A DNA stretch of 64,000 bases, taken from contig JASGHY010000001.1 of the NCBI GenBank assembly GCA_047602185.1, positions 3,100,001 to 3,164,000 of the forward strand. The letters run 5' to 3'. The notes beneath the pieces were generated by a model, which ran no database searches, was not told the origin of the DNA, and worked only from the letters and a program-made list of their open reading frames with translations. Origin of the DNA: PMP191F sp047602185 (GTDB taxonomy: Bacteria; Bacteroidota; Bacteroidia; Chitinophagales; Chitinophagaceae). This document shows, piece after piece, positions 17,026-25,626 of this stretch. How positions within the stretch are numbered: position 1 is the stretch's first letter; the number at the start of each line of letters is the position of its first letter. Both the position numbers and the translations under genes were made by a program.

Positions 17026-17736
17026 TTATCGTGTAGGTTCCTGCAGAATATCAATAAACTCTGCACTTGCCGCTTCCATTTTATTAACTGTTTTATCGAT
17101 CTGGGCATTCAGGAAGTTATAACCAACGTATGCCAGCAAACCAATAATAAGACCAGAAGCAGAAGTGATCATCTTTGTATAGATACCGCCGGCAATGTTT
17201 GCAGGAGTAAACTCACCGGATGTATTGATATTATAGAACAATTGCAACATCCCGAAGATGGTTCCCAGGAACCCGAACATCGGCGCAATACCATATACCA
17301 GCGACAGTACAGGAAGATTACGCTCCATTTTATAGATCTCCAGTTTACCCACGCTTTCCATGCTTTTTTCAATAGCATCAATGGGCTTACCGATACGTTG
17401 CAGACCTTTATCGATCATGCGGGCTACCGGGTTAGGAGTATTTTTAGCCAGCGAGCGGGCTGCTGAGATATTGTTGCTGAAAATATTATCCCGGATAATA
17501 TTCATGAAATTGGGATCAATATTGCTGGCTTTGCGGATAGCGATCAAACGCTCAAAAAAGAAGAACACCGCCAATACCAGTAACAGTCCCAGGGGGATCA
17601 TAATCGGGCCACCATTCGCCAGCAATTGCATGATATTCATCGAATGCTCTGTCTGGGTATTTGCCGCCATCACATTTTTAAGCGAGTCCGCTACTGTAGT
17701 AGCCGGGTTATTAACCTGCAAAAAAAACCAATTCAT
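17026..17736 (-). CDS. exbB: MotA/TolQ/ExbB family proton channel protein
   Basis: A 236-residue ExbB-like protein with three transmembrane segments: about 47-67 (PIMIPLGLLLVLAVFFFFE), about 140-163 (VYGIAPMFGFLGTIFGMLQL) and about 180-203 (SASGLIIGLLAYVGYNFL). The GFLGTIFGM segment and the following G/T-rich helix form the proton path with ExbD. The cytoplasmic loop (about 70-135) has the usual helical charge pattern. It heads the exbB-exbD operon and presumably powers TonB receptors such as those at 10210 and 35991. No tonB gene is adjacent. Confidence 0.92.
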   Translation of the reverse strand: MNWFFLQVNNPATTVADSLKNVMAANTQTEHSMNIMQLLANGGPIMIPLGLLLVLAVFFFFERLIAIRKASNIDPNFMNIIRDNIFSNNISAARSLAKNTPNPVARMIDKGLQRIGKPIDAIEKSMESVGKLEIYKMERNLPVLSLVYGIAPMFGFLGTIFGMLQLFYNINTSGEFTPANIAGGIYTKMITSASGLIIGLLAYVGYNFLNAQIDKTVNKMEAASAEFIDILQEPTR

Positions 17737-18250
17737 TCATGGAATTTTAATGGTGTAAATGTAAACAAATGTGTGCCTAAAACGCCCGGGAGCAATTATT
17801 ATTTCTTAAAAGATTGTTATGATCGTCAATACCGAACGCTTAACGCCCAACGCAAAATGCCAATATCAGTACCGGATACAGGCTACAAGATCGTAAGACG
17901 CGAGAATTGTTTCGGGTTTTGAGTTTAGTGTTTCGTGTTCTGAAATTTGAGGTTTCACGCAAAGACAGCGAAAGCTCGCAAAGCAGCAAAGCTGTTTTAT
18001 TAACTGCAAATTGCCAACTGCAAACTTTCTTATTGCTCGCCGCTCGCGGCTGTTTTGCCAACTTTCTTTCCGCCTTTCCTTCGAAATTCGATATTCGAAA
18101 TCCAGCATCCGATATTTTATCCATACTCCCCTTGTCACCTTGTTAACCATTCAACCTGTCAACTATCTTCCGGACTTGTATGCACCAACAGCTAACACCT
18201 AAAAACCTAACTCCTCAATTTGCACATTACCACATCCGCACATTAACCAA
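17737..18250. repeat. Long intergenic word-repeat mosaic (about 510 bp)
   Basis: The gap between the 3' end of the SPFH gene and the 5' end of exbB. Positions 17951-18046 are a 96-bp direct near-copy of 41639-41734 (4 mismatches by eye), covering a 'gctcgcaaagcagcaaagctg' type stretch, m3 and m2. m5 (18070-18110), m7 (18131-18163), m9-like and m11 (18221-18250) words follow. Four overlapping open frames arise here because the repeats lack stops in several frames; I regard none as a gene. Confidence 0.75.
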
Positions 18251-19171
18251 TTACTTCTTCATCTCCATCATTGCCATGATCTGCTTCATGGTACGCTGCA
18301 TACCTTCACTGCTTCCATCGAGGAAAATAACATTACCCTTACCCGCTTCAGCAAAGTTTTTAATAGCCTCTGTCCACATACTGAACAGGATCACATTCGT
18401 ATCAAGGTTGGCTTGTTTCATTTGCTCTGCCGCCTGGCTCATACCTTTAGCCACTTCTTCACGGAACAGGGCCACACCTTGTCCACGCAACTGCGCTGCC
18501 TGACGTTCAGCCTCTGCTGCAATTTTAATAGCATTACCTTCAGCTTCAGCCGATTTGGTTTTAGTGATCAGCAATGCCTGTCCTTCATTCTCTGCAGCCG
18601 CTTTCAGGTTGTTACTGGCCACTACCCTGCTCATAGAATCCATAATAGCCTGGTCAAAAGTAATATCATTGATCTGCAGATCCAGCAGGTGATATCCCCA
18701 GTCCTCCAGCAGGTGATCGATCTGTTCTTTCACATACTCTACGATCTCTTTACGTAATCCCAATATTTCGGCCTGGCGCTTGGTTGCAACAAACGAACGA
18801 ATAGTCCCCTCAATAGTCCTAGTAAGCGCCTGCATAAGATCCCGCTCACTCAGGAATTTAAATGCTACTTTTTTGATAGTCTCTTCTTCCGCATTCTGCA
18901 CAGCATACAACAACATACTCTTAAAATATACATTCGCCTGATCGGCCGTTACAGCCTGGAATTCCATTTCCACCGAACGGTTCTGGATGCTTATCTTTTT
19001 ATAGATCTGTTCTATAAAAGGTATCAGGAGACGTAAACCAGGAGTTAAGATGCGTTGGTACTTTCCGAAAACAGTTACTACACCAATAGTACCCTGGTTA
19101 ACAGTTTTTAACCCGGCAAAAATTATCAGGAGGATTACAAGAACCCACCAGTATGAAGTAAGAAGAGCCAT
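18251..19171 (-). CDS. SPFH/Band 7 domain membrane protein (stomatin-like)
   Basis: A membrane-anchored SPFH (prohibitin/stomatin-like) protein that oligomerises and may organise membrane microdomains or proteases. The N-terminal hydrophobic anchor (MALLTSYWWVLVILLIIFAG) is followed by the SPFH domain (GTIGVVTVFGKYQRILTPGL, IQNRSVEMEFQAVT, RDLMQALTRTIEGTIRSFVA). An Ala/Glu-rich coiled coil follows (KAAAENEGQALLITKTKSAE to AAEAERQAAQLRGQ), then a C-terminal ILFSMWTEAIKNFAEAGKGN. The start at 19171 fits homologues from memory; an ATG at 19201, preceded by an AGAGG-like sequence, is the alternative. No NfeD-type partner gene is next to it. Confidence 0.9.
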   Translation of the reverse strand: MALLTSYWWVLVILLIIFAGLKTVNQGTIGVVTVFGKYQRILTPGLRLLIPFIEQIYKKISIQNRSVEMEFQAVTADQANVYFKSMLLYAVQNAEEETIKKVAFKFLSERDLMQALTRTIEGTIRSFVATKRQAEILGLRKEIVEYVKEQIDHLLEDWGYHLLDLQINDITFDQAIMDSMSRVVASNNLKAAAENEGQALLITKTKSAEAEGNAIKIAAEAERQAAQLRGQGVALFREEVAKGMSQAAEQMKQANLDTNVILFSMWTEAIKNFAEAGKGNVIFLDGSSEGMQRTMKQIMAMMEMKK

Positions 19172-19268
19172 AACAATGGTAATTTGACATTGAAAATACA
19201 TTTTTTCCTCTTTCTGCAAAGGAATCATTTAGCACCTTAAAGCGCTTAATGAGTTACCTTTATGTATC

Positions 19269-20255
19269 ATGACAACAGACAGCACCACTTTTTACGATAT
19301 CGTTATTATTGGCGGAGGCCCGATAGGATTGGCTTGTGCGTTGGAAGCACAAAAAGCGGGGTTAACTTATTGTATCCTCGAAAAAGGATGTCTTGTTAAT
19401 TCACTGTACAACTATCCTTCCAACATGACTTTTTTTTCTACATCCGAAAAACTGGAGATCGGAGGCATCCCTTTTGTATCCAATAACATCAAACCAACAA
19501 GACCGGAAGCATTGGAATATTACCGTCGCGTGGCAACTTCGCGTCATCTTAATATTCATTTGCAACAAAAGGCAGAAAGCATTACCCCCATTACTGGCGG
19601 CGGATATACCATTACTACTTCATCACATCAATACCAGGGTCGTAAAATTATTATCGCTATTGGTTTTTATGATATCCCGGTTAAACTGGACATACCCGGC
19701 GAAGACCTTCCCAAAGTAGTGCATTACTATAAAGACCCCCATTTTTATGCCATGCACAAAGTAGTGGTGATAGGTGCCAATAACTCTGCTGTAGATGCGG
19801 CGTTAGAAACTTACCGCAAAGGAGCCGATGTTACAATGGTCATTCGTACCGGCGAAATAGGCAAACGGGTAAAATACTGGGTAAAACCTGATATTGAAAA
19901 TCGCATTAAGGAAGAAAGTGTTAAGGCATTTTTCCATTCAACGCTCAAAGCTGTTCGTCCGCACGAAGTAGATATTCAAACTCCCGAAGGTATTGTCACC
20001 ATCCCCAATGACTATGTAATAGCAATGACTGGTTACAAACCCAATTTTGATTTCCTTCGCAAGGCAGGTATTCAGTTATCAAACGATGAAAAGCTGCAAC
20101 CCCAATACAATTCAGTCACTATGGAAACCAATATGCCGGGCATTTATCTGGCAGGTGTTGTCTGTGGCGGCATGGATACACATACCTGGTTCATTGAAAA
20201 CTCCCGTGAACACGCAGAACTGATCCTGAAGGCAATTAAGGAGAAAACACAGTGA
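19269..20255 (+). CDS. YpdA family bacilliredoxin reductase-like flavoprotein
   Basis: NADPH- and FAD-dependent oxidoreductase of the YpdA/Bdr family, proposed to recycle oxidised bacillithiol or bacilliredoxins. The 328 residues match. The FAD-binding GGGPIGLACALEAQKAGL is at 14-31; the NADPH-binding GANNSAVDAALETYRKG is near 173-189. The redox CxxC of thioredoxin reductase is absent, as expected for YpdA. The C-terminal FAD segment is NMPGIYLAGVVCGGMDTHTW. A TAccTTTa box at 19254-19261 lies just ahead of the ATG. No bacillithiol synthesis gene (bshA, bshB, bshC) is in this window. Confidence 0.9.
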   Translation: MTTDSTTFYDIVIIGGGPIGLACALEAQKAGLTYCILEKGCLVNSLYNYPSNMTFFSTSEKLEIGGIPFVSNNIKPTRPEALEYYRRVATSRHLNIHLQQKAESITPITGGGYTITTSSHQYQGRKIIIAIGFYDIPVKLDIPGEDLPKVVHYYKDPHFYAMHKVVVIGANNSAVDAALETYRKGADVTMVIRTGEIGKRVKYWVKPDIENRIKEESVKAFFHSTLKAVRPHEVDIQTPEGIVTIPNDYVIAMTGYKPNFDFLRKAGIQLSNDEKLQPQYNSVTMETNMPGIYLAGVVCGGMDTHTWFIENSREHAELILKAIKEKTQ

Positions 20256-20739
20256 AGAAGCTGAGTAATGTCTTTCTTGGTTAAGAGTTTTGCCTCCATC
20301 CGGGGTTTTAGACGTTTATTCGCCCGATTCCCGACAATACCCCCAAAAGACCAAACACTAAACAGACCTACAGGAAAAGATGTAGAAAGTGCGCCTTTAC
20401 TCCGCATTAGAACACAAGACCTCTTAAAGACCTGATAAAGACCCCATAAACAGGTCTTACCCTTCCAGCCCCCCCTTTGTATTCTACTTATAACCTAAAA
20501 CCTACAACTTGTAACACCTGTACTGCGTTAGGCGTTCTGCGTTAAGCATTCAGCAATTTTCACTCCCAATACCTGGTTCCCAATTCCGGTATTCCATCTG
20601 CACATCAGAAAATCTGCACATTTGCACATTATCCCATTCCTGTATTCTACTTATAACCTAAAACCTACAACTAAAAACCTGCATTCCCCCATTTTCAAAT
20701 CTTCAAATTCTGAAATTTTCAAATTAAAGAACTCGCACA
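20256..20739. other. Non-coding gap: possible hairpin plus word-repeat mosaic
   Basis: The first 200 bp are not clearly repetitive. They hold an aagacctg / caggtctt stem (20427-20434 with 20451-20458, 16-base loop) without a T run, which is at best a weak terminator for the YpdA gene. From 20475 onward the mosaic contains m9 (20488-20515), m4 (20524-20552), m11 (20600-20632), m9 again (20647-20675), m10 (20690-20727) and m11 (20734-). No gene was seen. Confidence 0.6.
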
Positions 20740-21873
20740 TCAATAACTCTCCTTCCTATACACAAAGATCTCCACCCGCCTGTTTTGCTGACGCCCGGCA
20801 GGAGTACGATTGGTGGCTACAGGTCTCAGGTAGGCAAACCCACGAACGGTGAAATAAGTTTCGGCCAGGGGCACTCCTGTTACCAGGTAATTCTTTACAG
20901 ACAAAGCCCTGTTTTCCGACAACTGCTGATTATACAGCAACTTCCCTACACTATCCGTATGCCCTTCTATTATTACCGAATCAATGGTATAGGTAGCCAG
21001 TTTGCGGGCAAAGCTATCCAGCAGGTTAAAACTTTGTGTAGTCAACTCATATCTTGCTGTTGCAAAAAATATATCGGGGATAATAAGCGTATCAACCCGT
21101 TGTCTTTGCTGTAATCTTAACCTCGTACGGGGCAATGTGATCTTCACTGGTGGTTGCTTACGCATATAGTACATCCTTCTCTCTAGCAATTGGTGACGCG
21201 GATCATCATTATAGATCTCCCTTTTCAAGCTATCGGCCGAAGCACACAAAACTTCCCGTGGGTCCATGGGTATCAGGGACACATCATCTATAAAGAAGTA
21301 ATAATCATTCTGGTATTCTGCCCTCGATATTTTAGTATAGTCGATTCTTTTAAAATTCCCGATAGACATAAAAGCCTCGTCGCCTCTTGCAGTATAAATG
21401 AATTCCATCTTCTGCCATACAAAAGGACTTTCCTTCTGGGGGTTAATACGTTCGGGAGCCCATAACTGGGGTACGATATCTTTAAAATATCGTTTCTCAT
21501 ACAAATAGTCATCGGGAGAAAAGTAGACCCCTATACTGTCAAGTATATTATTCTGTGATCTTACGTAAAAACTAAGCCTGTATTGAGCTCCTGCTCTCAA
21601 TCCGCACAACAGCGTAGTGCGGATAAAATTGCGCATACTCGGTTTGTATAAGTTTCCTGCTGTTAACCCTACAAAATGGGTTCCATCGTGCGCAGGTCCC
21701 TGGTCAAAATAATAATTAGCCCATAATGAAGTAGCCAGCCAGCCTTCCGGAGCACAATTCTTCTGGTACTCCGTGCAGATATTTTCATCTTCAAATCCCC
21801 CATTCACAATAAGGTTTTGTGCAGAACTGCGTGCACATAACAGCAATAAAAAATATACAGGAAGATAACGCAT
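20740..21873 (-). CDS. OmpA-family outer-membrane/periplasmic protein
   Basis: A 377-residue exported protein. The signal peptide MRYLPVYFLLLLCARSSAQ is followed by a beta-sandwich-like region starting NLIVNGGFEDENICTEYQKNC (carbohydrate-binding-like 'NGGFE' start, about 20-200). An OmpA C-terminal peptidoglycan-binding domain follows, with FFATARYELTTQSFNLLDSF, IEGHTDSVG and LSENRALSVKNYLVTGVP (about 265-370). The OmpA part would tether it to peptidoglycan. Free OmpA proteins fused to an NGGFE domain are common in Bacteroidota and not well characterised. It lies downstream of pepT on the same strand but 87 bp away. Confidence 0.85.
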   Translation of the reverse strand: MRYLPVYFLLLLCARSSAQNLIVNGGFEDENICTEYQKNCAPEGWLATSLWANYYFDQGPAHDGTHFVGLTAGNLYKPSMRNFIRTTLLCGLRAGAQYRLSFYVRSQNNILDSIGVYFSPDDYLYEKRYFKDIVPQLWAPERINPQKESPFVWQKMEFIYTARGDEAFMSIGNFKRIDYTKISRAEYQNDYYFFIDDVSLIPMDPREVLCASADSLKREIYNDDPRHQLLERRMYYMRKQPPVKITLPRTRLRLQQRQRVDTLIIPDIFFATARYELTTQSFNLLDSFARKLATYTIDSVIIEGHTDSVGKLLYNQQLSENRALSVKNYLVTGVPLAETYFTVRGFAYLRPVATNRTPAGRQQNRRVEIFVYRKESY

Positions 21874-21960
21874 GAACCGGGCAAACGATTAATACACAAA
21901 GGTTATTGCAATTAAGATGTTAAAGCAGACAAAGCTACCCGCGAAACCTTTCAGGATCTA

Positions 21961-23214
21961 TCAGTCAGTGCTCTTCTCTTCCCATATCTGTGCCAGGTGT
22001 ACAATGCTGCTCACGCTTTTCTGCATATCCTGTACGCTCACATACTCATGCTTGCCATGAAAAGCCATTTCACCGGTAAAGATATTAGGACAGGGCAAAC
22101 CCATAAATGATAACCTGGAGCCGTCTGTACCACCTCTTGCACTCATTTCAACCACTTCCACGCCCGCGCGCTCAATAGCTTCTTTTGCATAAGCCGATAC
22201 CTGTGGGTATTGATCCTGTATCTCTTTCATATTCCGGTATTGCTCTTTTACTGCAAAATCGGCCCTCGCACCAGGGAAACGCTTCAATGTTTCTTCCAGG
22301 ATATCACGCAGGTAATTTTCGTATGCTTCCAGCTTACGGGTTATAAAGTCGCGGATAATAAATTGCAAGGTCACTTTTTCTGTAATACCCTCCATCTGCA
22401 CAGGATGTACAAACCCATAACGGCCTTCTGTTGCCTCCGGGGCCAGTTCGTCTTTGGGCAAAGAGTCTACAAAATGCGACGCTACTTTAATAGCATTTAC
22501 CAGTTTATCTTTTGCATAGCCGGGATGTGCGCTCACACCATGAAAAGTAATGGTTACACTGTCCGCTGAAAATGTTTCATCCTCATAAGAACCCAGTTCA
22601 CCACCGTCCAGTGTATAGGCAAAATCAGCTCCCAGTTTTTGCAGGTTTACATTATCTACTCCCCTGCCCACCTCTTCATCAGGTGTAAACAATATTTTAA
22701 TGGTGCCGTGTTTTACTTCGGGATTACTTACAAAATAATTAGCCATATCCATAATAACAGCCACACCTGCTTTATCATCAGCGCCCAGCAAAGTAGTGCC
22801 GGAAGCTGTAATGATATCCTCACCTGTTTTCTTCAGTAAATAAGGGTGTTCTTTCGGAGAAATAACCTGGGTAGTATCATCCGGTAATACAATATCGCCT
22901 CCATCATAATTATTATGCACAATTGGTTTTACACCTGTTCCGGAACAATCAGGCGCGGTATCCATATGAGCACAAAAACAGATCACTGGTACCTTTTTAT
23001 CAGTATTAGCAGCAATAGTGGCATACACATATCCGGATTCATCTAAATGAGCATCCGCAATACCCAACTGCTGCAGTTCCTGCACCAATATGCGTCCCAG
23101 GTCCTTTTGTTTTTCTGTAGAAGGTGAGCTGGCAGATTGGGGATCACTTTGTGTATCTATCTGTACATACCGCAGAAATCTCTCCTGCACGGTAAAACTG
23201 TAATTGTGCAACAT
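21961..23214 (-). CDS. pepT: Peptidase T (tripeptide aminopeptidase)
   Basis: Zinc M20 peptidase that removes N-terminal residues from tripeptides in the cytoplasm. The 417 residues match. Metal-ligand motifs are CFCAHMDTAPD, TLLGADDKAGVAVI, TPDEEVGRGV, TLDGGELGSYE and, near the end, ARGGTDGSRLSFMGLPCPN and FHGKHEYVSV. The lid/dimerisation domain lies in the middle. The start ATG 23214 is supported by the family N-terminus (ERFLRYVQIDTQSDP). It diverges from the CPBP protease gene, with about 30 bp between the start codons. Confidence 0.95.
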   Translation of the reverse strand: MLHNYSFTVQERFLRYVQIDTQSDPQSASSPSTEKQKDLGRILVQELQQLGIADAHLDESGYVYATIAANTDKKVPVICFCAHMDTAPDCSGTGVKPIVHNNYDGGDIVLPDDTTQVISPKEHPYLLKKTGEDIITASGTTLLGADDKAGVAVIMDMANYFVSNPEVKHGTIKILFTPDEEVGRGVDNVNLQKLGADFAYTLDGGELGSYEDETFSADSVTITFHGVSAHPGYAKDKLVNAIKVASHFVDSLPKDELAPEATEGRYGFVHPVQMEGITEKVTLQFIIRDFITRKLEAYENYLRDILEETLKRFPGARADFAVKEQYRNMKEIQDQYPQVSAYAKEAIERAGVEVVEMSARGGTDGSRLSFMGLPCPNIFTGEMAFHGKHEYVSVQDMQKSVSSIVHLAQIWEEKSTD

Positions 23215-23222
23215 GAATCCTG

Positions 23223-23230
23223 TATTTTTG
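23223..23230 (+). promoter_or_regulatory. -7 box of the CPBP protease gene
   Basis: TATTTTTG is a perfect TAnnTTTG match ending 16 bp before the ATG at 23247, predicting a leader of about ten bases. It sits in the short divergent gap with pepT. No convincing -33 element was seen. Confidence 0.5.
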
Positions 23231-23246
23231 GCAAGATATAATTTCT

Positions 23247-24074
23247 ATGGCATTACCGGCTAACAGAAGTCCAATGATTGCAAAAGGATGGGTACGCGTC
23301 ACAATGTTCTGCATTGTTTACCTCAACATCCTGCTGCTGGTTGCCATGTTTATGGTTACCGGGCAATCTCCGTATGTGTCCATCATCACTAATGTATTCA
23401 TCTCGGTAGGGATGGTCATTTTTTTCAGGCTTTTCATAGATGCCCGCTCTGTCAAAAGCCTGGGAATGCAATGGCAAACGGGTAATGCCATAACCGGTCT
23501 GTTGCTAGCGCCACTTATGCTGGGAGTCGGTTGCTTATTACTTGCTCTTCTCAATGTTCTCCAATGGACAGGCTGTTCGTTCAACCCAACTGACTTTTTT
23601 TCCGCTATTATATTAATGATCCTGGTGGCAATTGGTGAGGAAATGGTGTTTCGGGGTTATATCCTCAACAACCTCATGCAATCAATGTCATTCAGGGCCG
23701 CATTACTGATCACATCCGTACTGTTTGCATTAATTCATTCAGGCAATGCCGGCGTTACCCCACTCGCCTTCGTTAATCTTTTCCTGGGTGGGATGATCAT
23801 TGGCCTCAATTACATTTATACACGCAATCTTTCCTTTGCTATCCTGTTTCATTTTAGTTGGAACTTTTTCCAGGGGCCGGTATTAGGTTACGACGTAAGC
23901 GGGGTAGAATTACAAAGTGTTTTACAGCTTCAGTTAACAGGGAACGACCTGTTTACGGGGGGGCTCTTTGGTTTTGAAGGCTCCATTGCAGATACCATCG
24001 TTTCAGTCATTACGCTTGTAGTATTGTACCTTATATATCAAAAACATTATGGTTCTGAAAAGCTGATTAGTTAA
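23247..24074 (+). CDS. CPBP family intramembrane glutamic endopeptidase
   Basis: A 275-residue polytopic membrane protein of the CAAX-protease/bacteriocin-processing (CPBP, ABI) family. At least six hydrophobic segments are visible, starting about 20-42, 48-70 and 85-107. Motif 1, GEEMVFRGYIL (EExxxR, about 130-140), motif 2, FALIHSGNAG (about 156-165), and motif 3, ILFHFSWNFFQG (about 203-214) are intact, so it should be active. Substrates of such proteins in Bacteroidota are unknown. It stands alone after a divergent promoter region. Confidence 0.9.
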   Translation: MALPANRSPMIAKGWVRVTMFCIVYLNILLLVAMFMVTGQSPYVSIITNVFISVGMVIFFRLFIDARSVKSLGMQWQTGNAITGLLLAPLMLGVGCLLLALLNVLQWTGCSFNPTDFFSAIILMILVAIGEEMVFRGYILNNLMQSMSFRAALLITSVLFALIHSGNAGVTPLAFVNLFLGGMIIGLNYIYTRNLSFAILFHFSWNFFQGPVLGYDVSGVELQSVLQLQLTGNDLFTGGLFGFEGSIADTIVSVITLVVLYLIYQKHYGSEKLIS

Positions 24075-24216
24075 CAAGGCATATACCCGCAAAATCCTGT
24101 TAATAAAGATCCGGGCATCCGCGGAATCCATCCAGCAATCCCACAATCCGTGTTAATAAGAAAAGCCGGAGTACTACCCTGGCTCTCATTCAGATAATAA
24201 GGTTATTAAGCAGAAT

Positions 24217-24834
24217 TTATTTTTTCATTTTCTTGGCGCCTGTATTAGTTGTTTTCTTTTTAGCTGCGGCCTGTTGTGCTGCAGCTTCCTGCTGTTGCTG
24301 CTGGGCCAGCAATTCATCCTCATACAGCATTTTGCCCGGCGGTACAGAAATGTTCGAGAACAGGGCAGGCATTACATAAATGATGTTCTCTGTAGAGTTA
24401 TGTGCAATATCTACAAACTTCCAGGTGTCACCATTATCTGTTGACTGACCAATAACATGCGATAGGATCTTTACCTTCCTGTTATCAATAAATGTATTCC
24501 TTTCTTTTTCAATTACACACTGCCATTGGTCCGTACCATCATTCATCAGTTGCACCATACGCAGTTTCTCTCTTTTTTCATTTTCCTGGCGTGTAATGCG
24601 GTAATAGATCATTTTGGCGTGCTCTTTATATCCTTCTTTACCGCCGTAATACTTTATTGCTGTAGGATTACTCAGTTCGAGGTAAGTATTCCAGTCCTCA
24701 CCAAAACTTGCTTTAATTAAACTATCGGCATAATACAACGCATTCTTATTCAACGTTGCAGTGTCTTGGGCACAAAGAATAGAAAACTGGCACAGAAGAA
24801 GTAGGGACATGAAGAGTGGTCTCATGTTTTGCAT
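24217..24834 (-). CDS. Hypothetical exported protein with Gln/Ala/Lys-rich tail
   Basis: About 206 residues, not assigned to a known family. The signal peptide ends SILCAQ. The central part (about 25-165) contains KNALYYADSLIKASFGEDWN, YYGGKEGYKEHAKMIYYR and NGDTWKFVDIAH, which reads like a small NTF2-like or lipocalin-like domain; I cannot decide between them. The tail is a Gln run (AQQQQQEAAAQQAAAKKK) ending in Lys-rich residues. The ATG at 24834 was chosen; 24825, three codons further in, is equally possible. It lies downstream of the FKBP gene but is separated from it by a terminator. Confidence 0.7.
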   Translation of the reverse strand: MQNMRPLFMSLLLLCQFSILCAQDTATLNKNALYYADSLIKASFGEDWNTYLELSNPTAIKYYGGKEGYKEHAKMIYYRITRQENEKREKLRMVQLMNDGTDQWQCVIEKERNTFIDNRKVKILSHVIGQSTDNGDTWKFVDIAHNSTENIIYVMPALFSNISVPPGKMLYEDELLAQQQQQEAAAQQAAAKKKTTNTGAKKMKK

Positions 24835-24865
24835 AGGGAATTGAATTTGATGCCAATGTAAAAAC

Positions 24866-24893
24866 AAAATCCCGGCCTTGCAACCGGGATTTT
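24866..24893 (-). terminator. Intrinsic terminator after the FKBP gene
   Basis: A 10-bp perfect stem aaaatcccgg / ccgggatttt with an eight-base loop. Read on the minus strand it is followed by a T-rich tract (ttttgttttt). It separates the FKBP gene from the downstream hypothetical gene. Confidence 0.8.
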
Positions 24894-24928
24894 ACGATAA
24901 TATGGGAAGAAATTTACTACGCTTTTCC

Positions 24929-25381
24929 TTAGGGCATAATAATGCGTGAAGGGCTGCTGATATCAACTACCTCAATATCAAAAACAAGGTCCTGTCCAGC
25001 CAGCGGATGATTAGCATCCAGGGTTACTGTTTCTGCACTAACAGCAGTAATGGTAACAGGGATCACCTGTCCGCCACCATTGGTCATGTTCAGTTGCATG
25101 CCGGTTTCCGGTTTCAGATCGGGAGGGAAGTTTGAAATAGGGAACTCAACGATCATATTCTCGTCTTTTGGTCCATATGCTTCATTTACAGGAATATGAA
25201 TTGTCTTTTTTTCGCCTACACCCATACCGGTTACACCATTGTCGAAACCTGCAATTACCATCCCGGCGCCTACTTCAAATTGCAGGGGGTCGCGGCCTTC
25301 AGATGAGTCAAAAGTGGTTCCGTCCGTTAAGCGGCCATGATAATGAACTTTTACAGTATCACCGCTTTTTACTTGTTGCAT
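24929..25381 (-). CDS. FKBP-type peptidyl-prolyl isomerase, SlyD-like
   Basis: A 150-residue cytoplasmic prolyl isomerase/chaperone. The FKBP half-domains VKVHYHGRLTDGTTFDSSEG (about 10-29) and AGFDNGVTGMGVGEKKTIHI (about 44-63) flank an inserted IF flap domain (ENMIVEFPISNFPPDLKPET to VIPVTITAVSAETVTLDANH), the hallmark of SlyD. The NHPLAGQDLVFDIEVVDI end is typical. The His/Cys-rich nickel-binding tail of E. coli SlyD is missing; the protein ends SSPSRIIMP. It is monocistronic, with a terminator just downstream. Confidence 0.94.
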   Translation of the reverse strand: MQQVKSGDTVKVHYHGRLTDGTTFDSSEGRDPLQFEVGAGMVIAGFDNGVTGMGVGEKKTIHIPVNEAYGPKDENMIVEFPISNFPPDLKPETGMQLNMTNGGGQVIPVTITAVSAETVTLDANHPLAGQDLVFDIEVVDISSPSRIIMP

Positions 25382-25626
25382 GACAAACTATTTAAAAAAT
25401 GAATAAAATAAAATCGGAAATCATCACTTCAATTTCTAATCATCTGTGCGGCTATTTTGTTAACCGGGGGTTATGGTAGCTGAACAATGAATTGAACAGG
25501 AAGGACAAGAAAGTAAAGACAGGTTTCCGGAACAAAGTAACAGGAATAAATCATTGCCTCCAATAAAAGTTTTTTCAGGTAATTTGCCTGTTCTAAGGCG
25601 CTTTTAGCACCTGAAAGTCAACCAAT

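Noticed and set aside
17840..18202. Four overlapping open frames on both strands in the exbB/SPFH gap
   Set aside because: They are built entirely of repeat modules that lack stop codons in several frames; the encoded peptides recur at 41583-41831 in the same artefactual way and resemble no protein.
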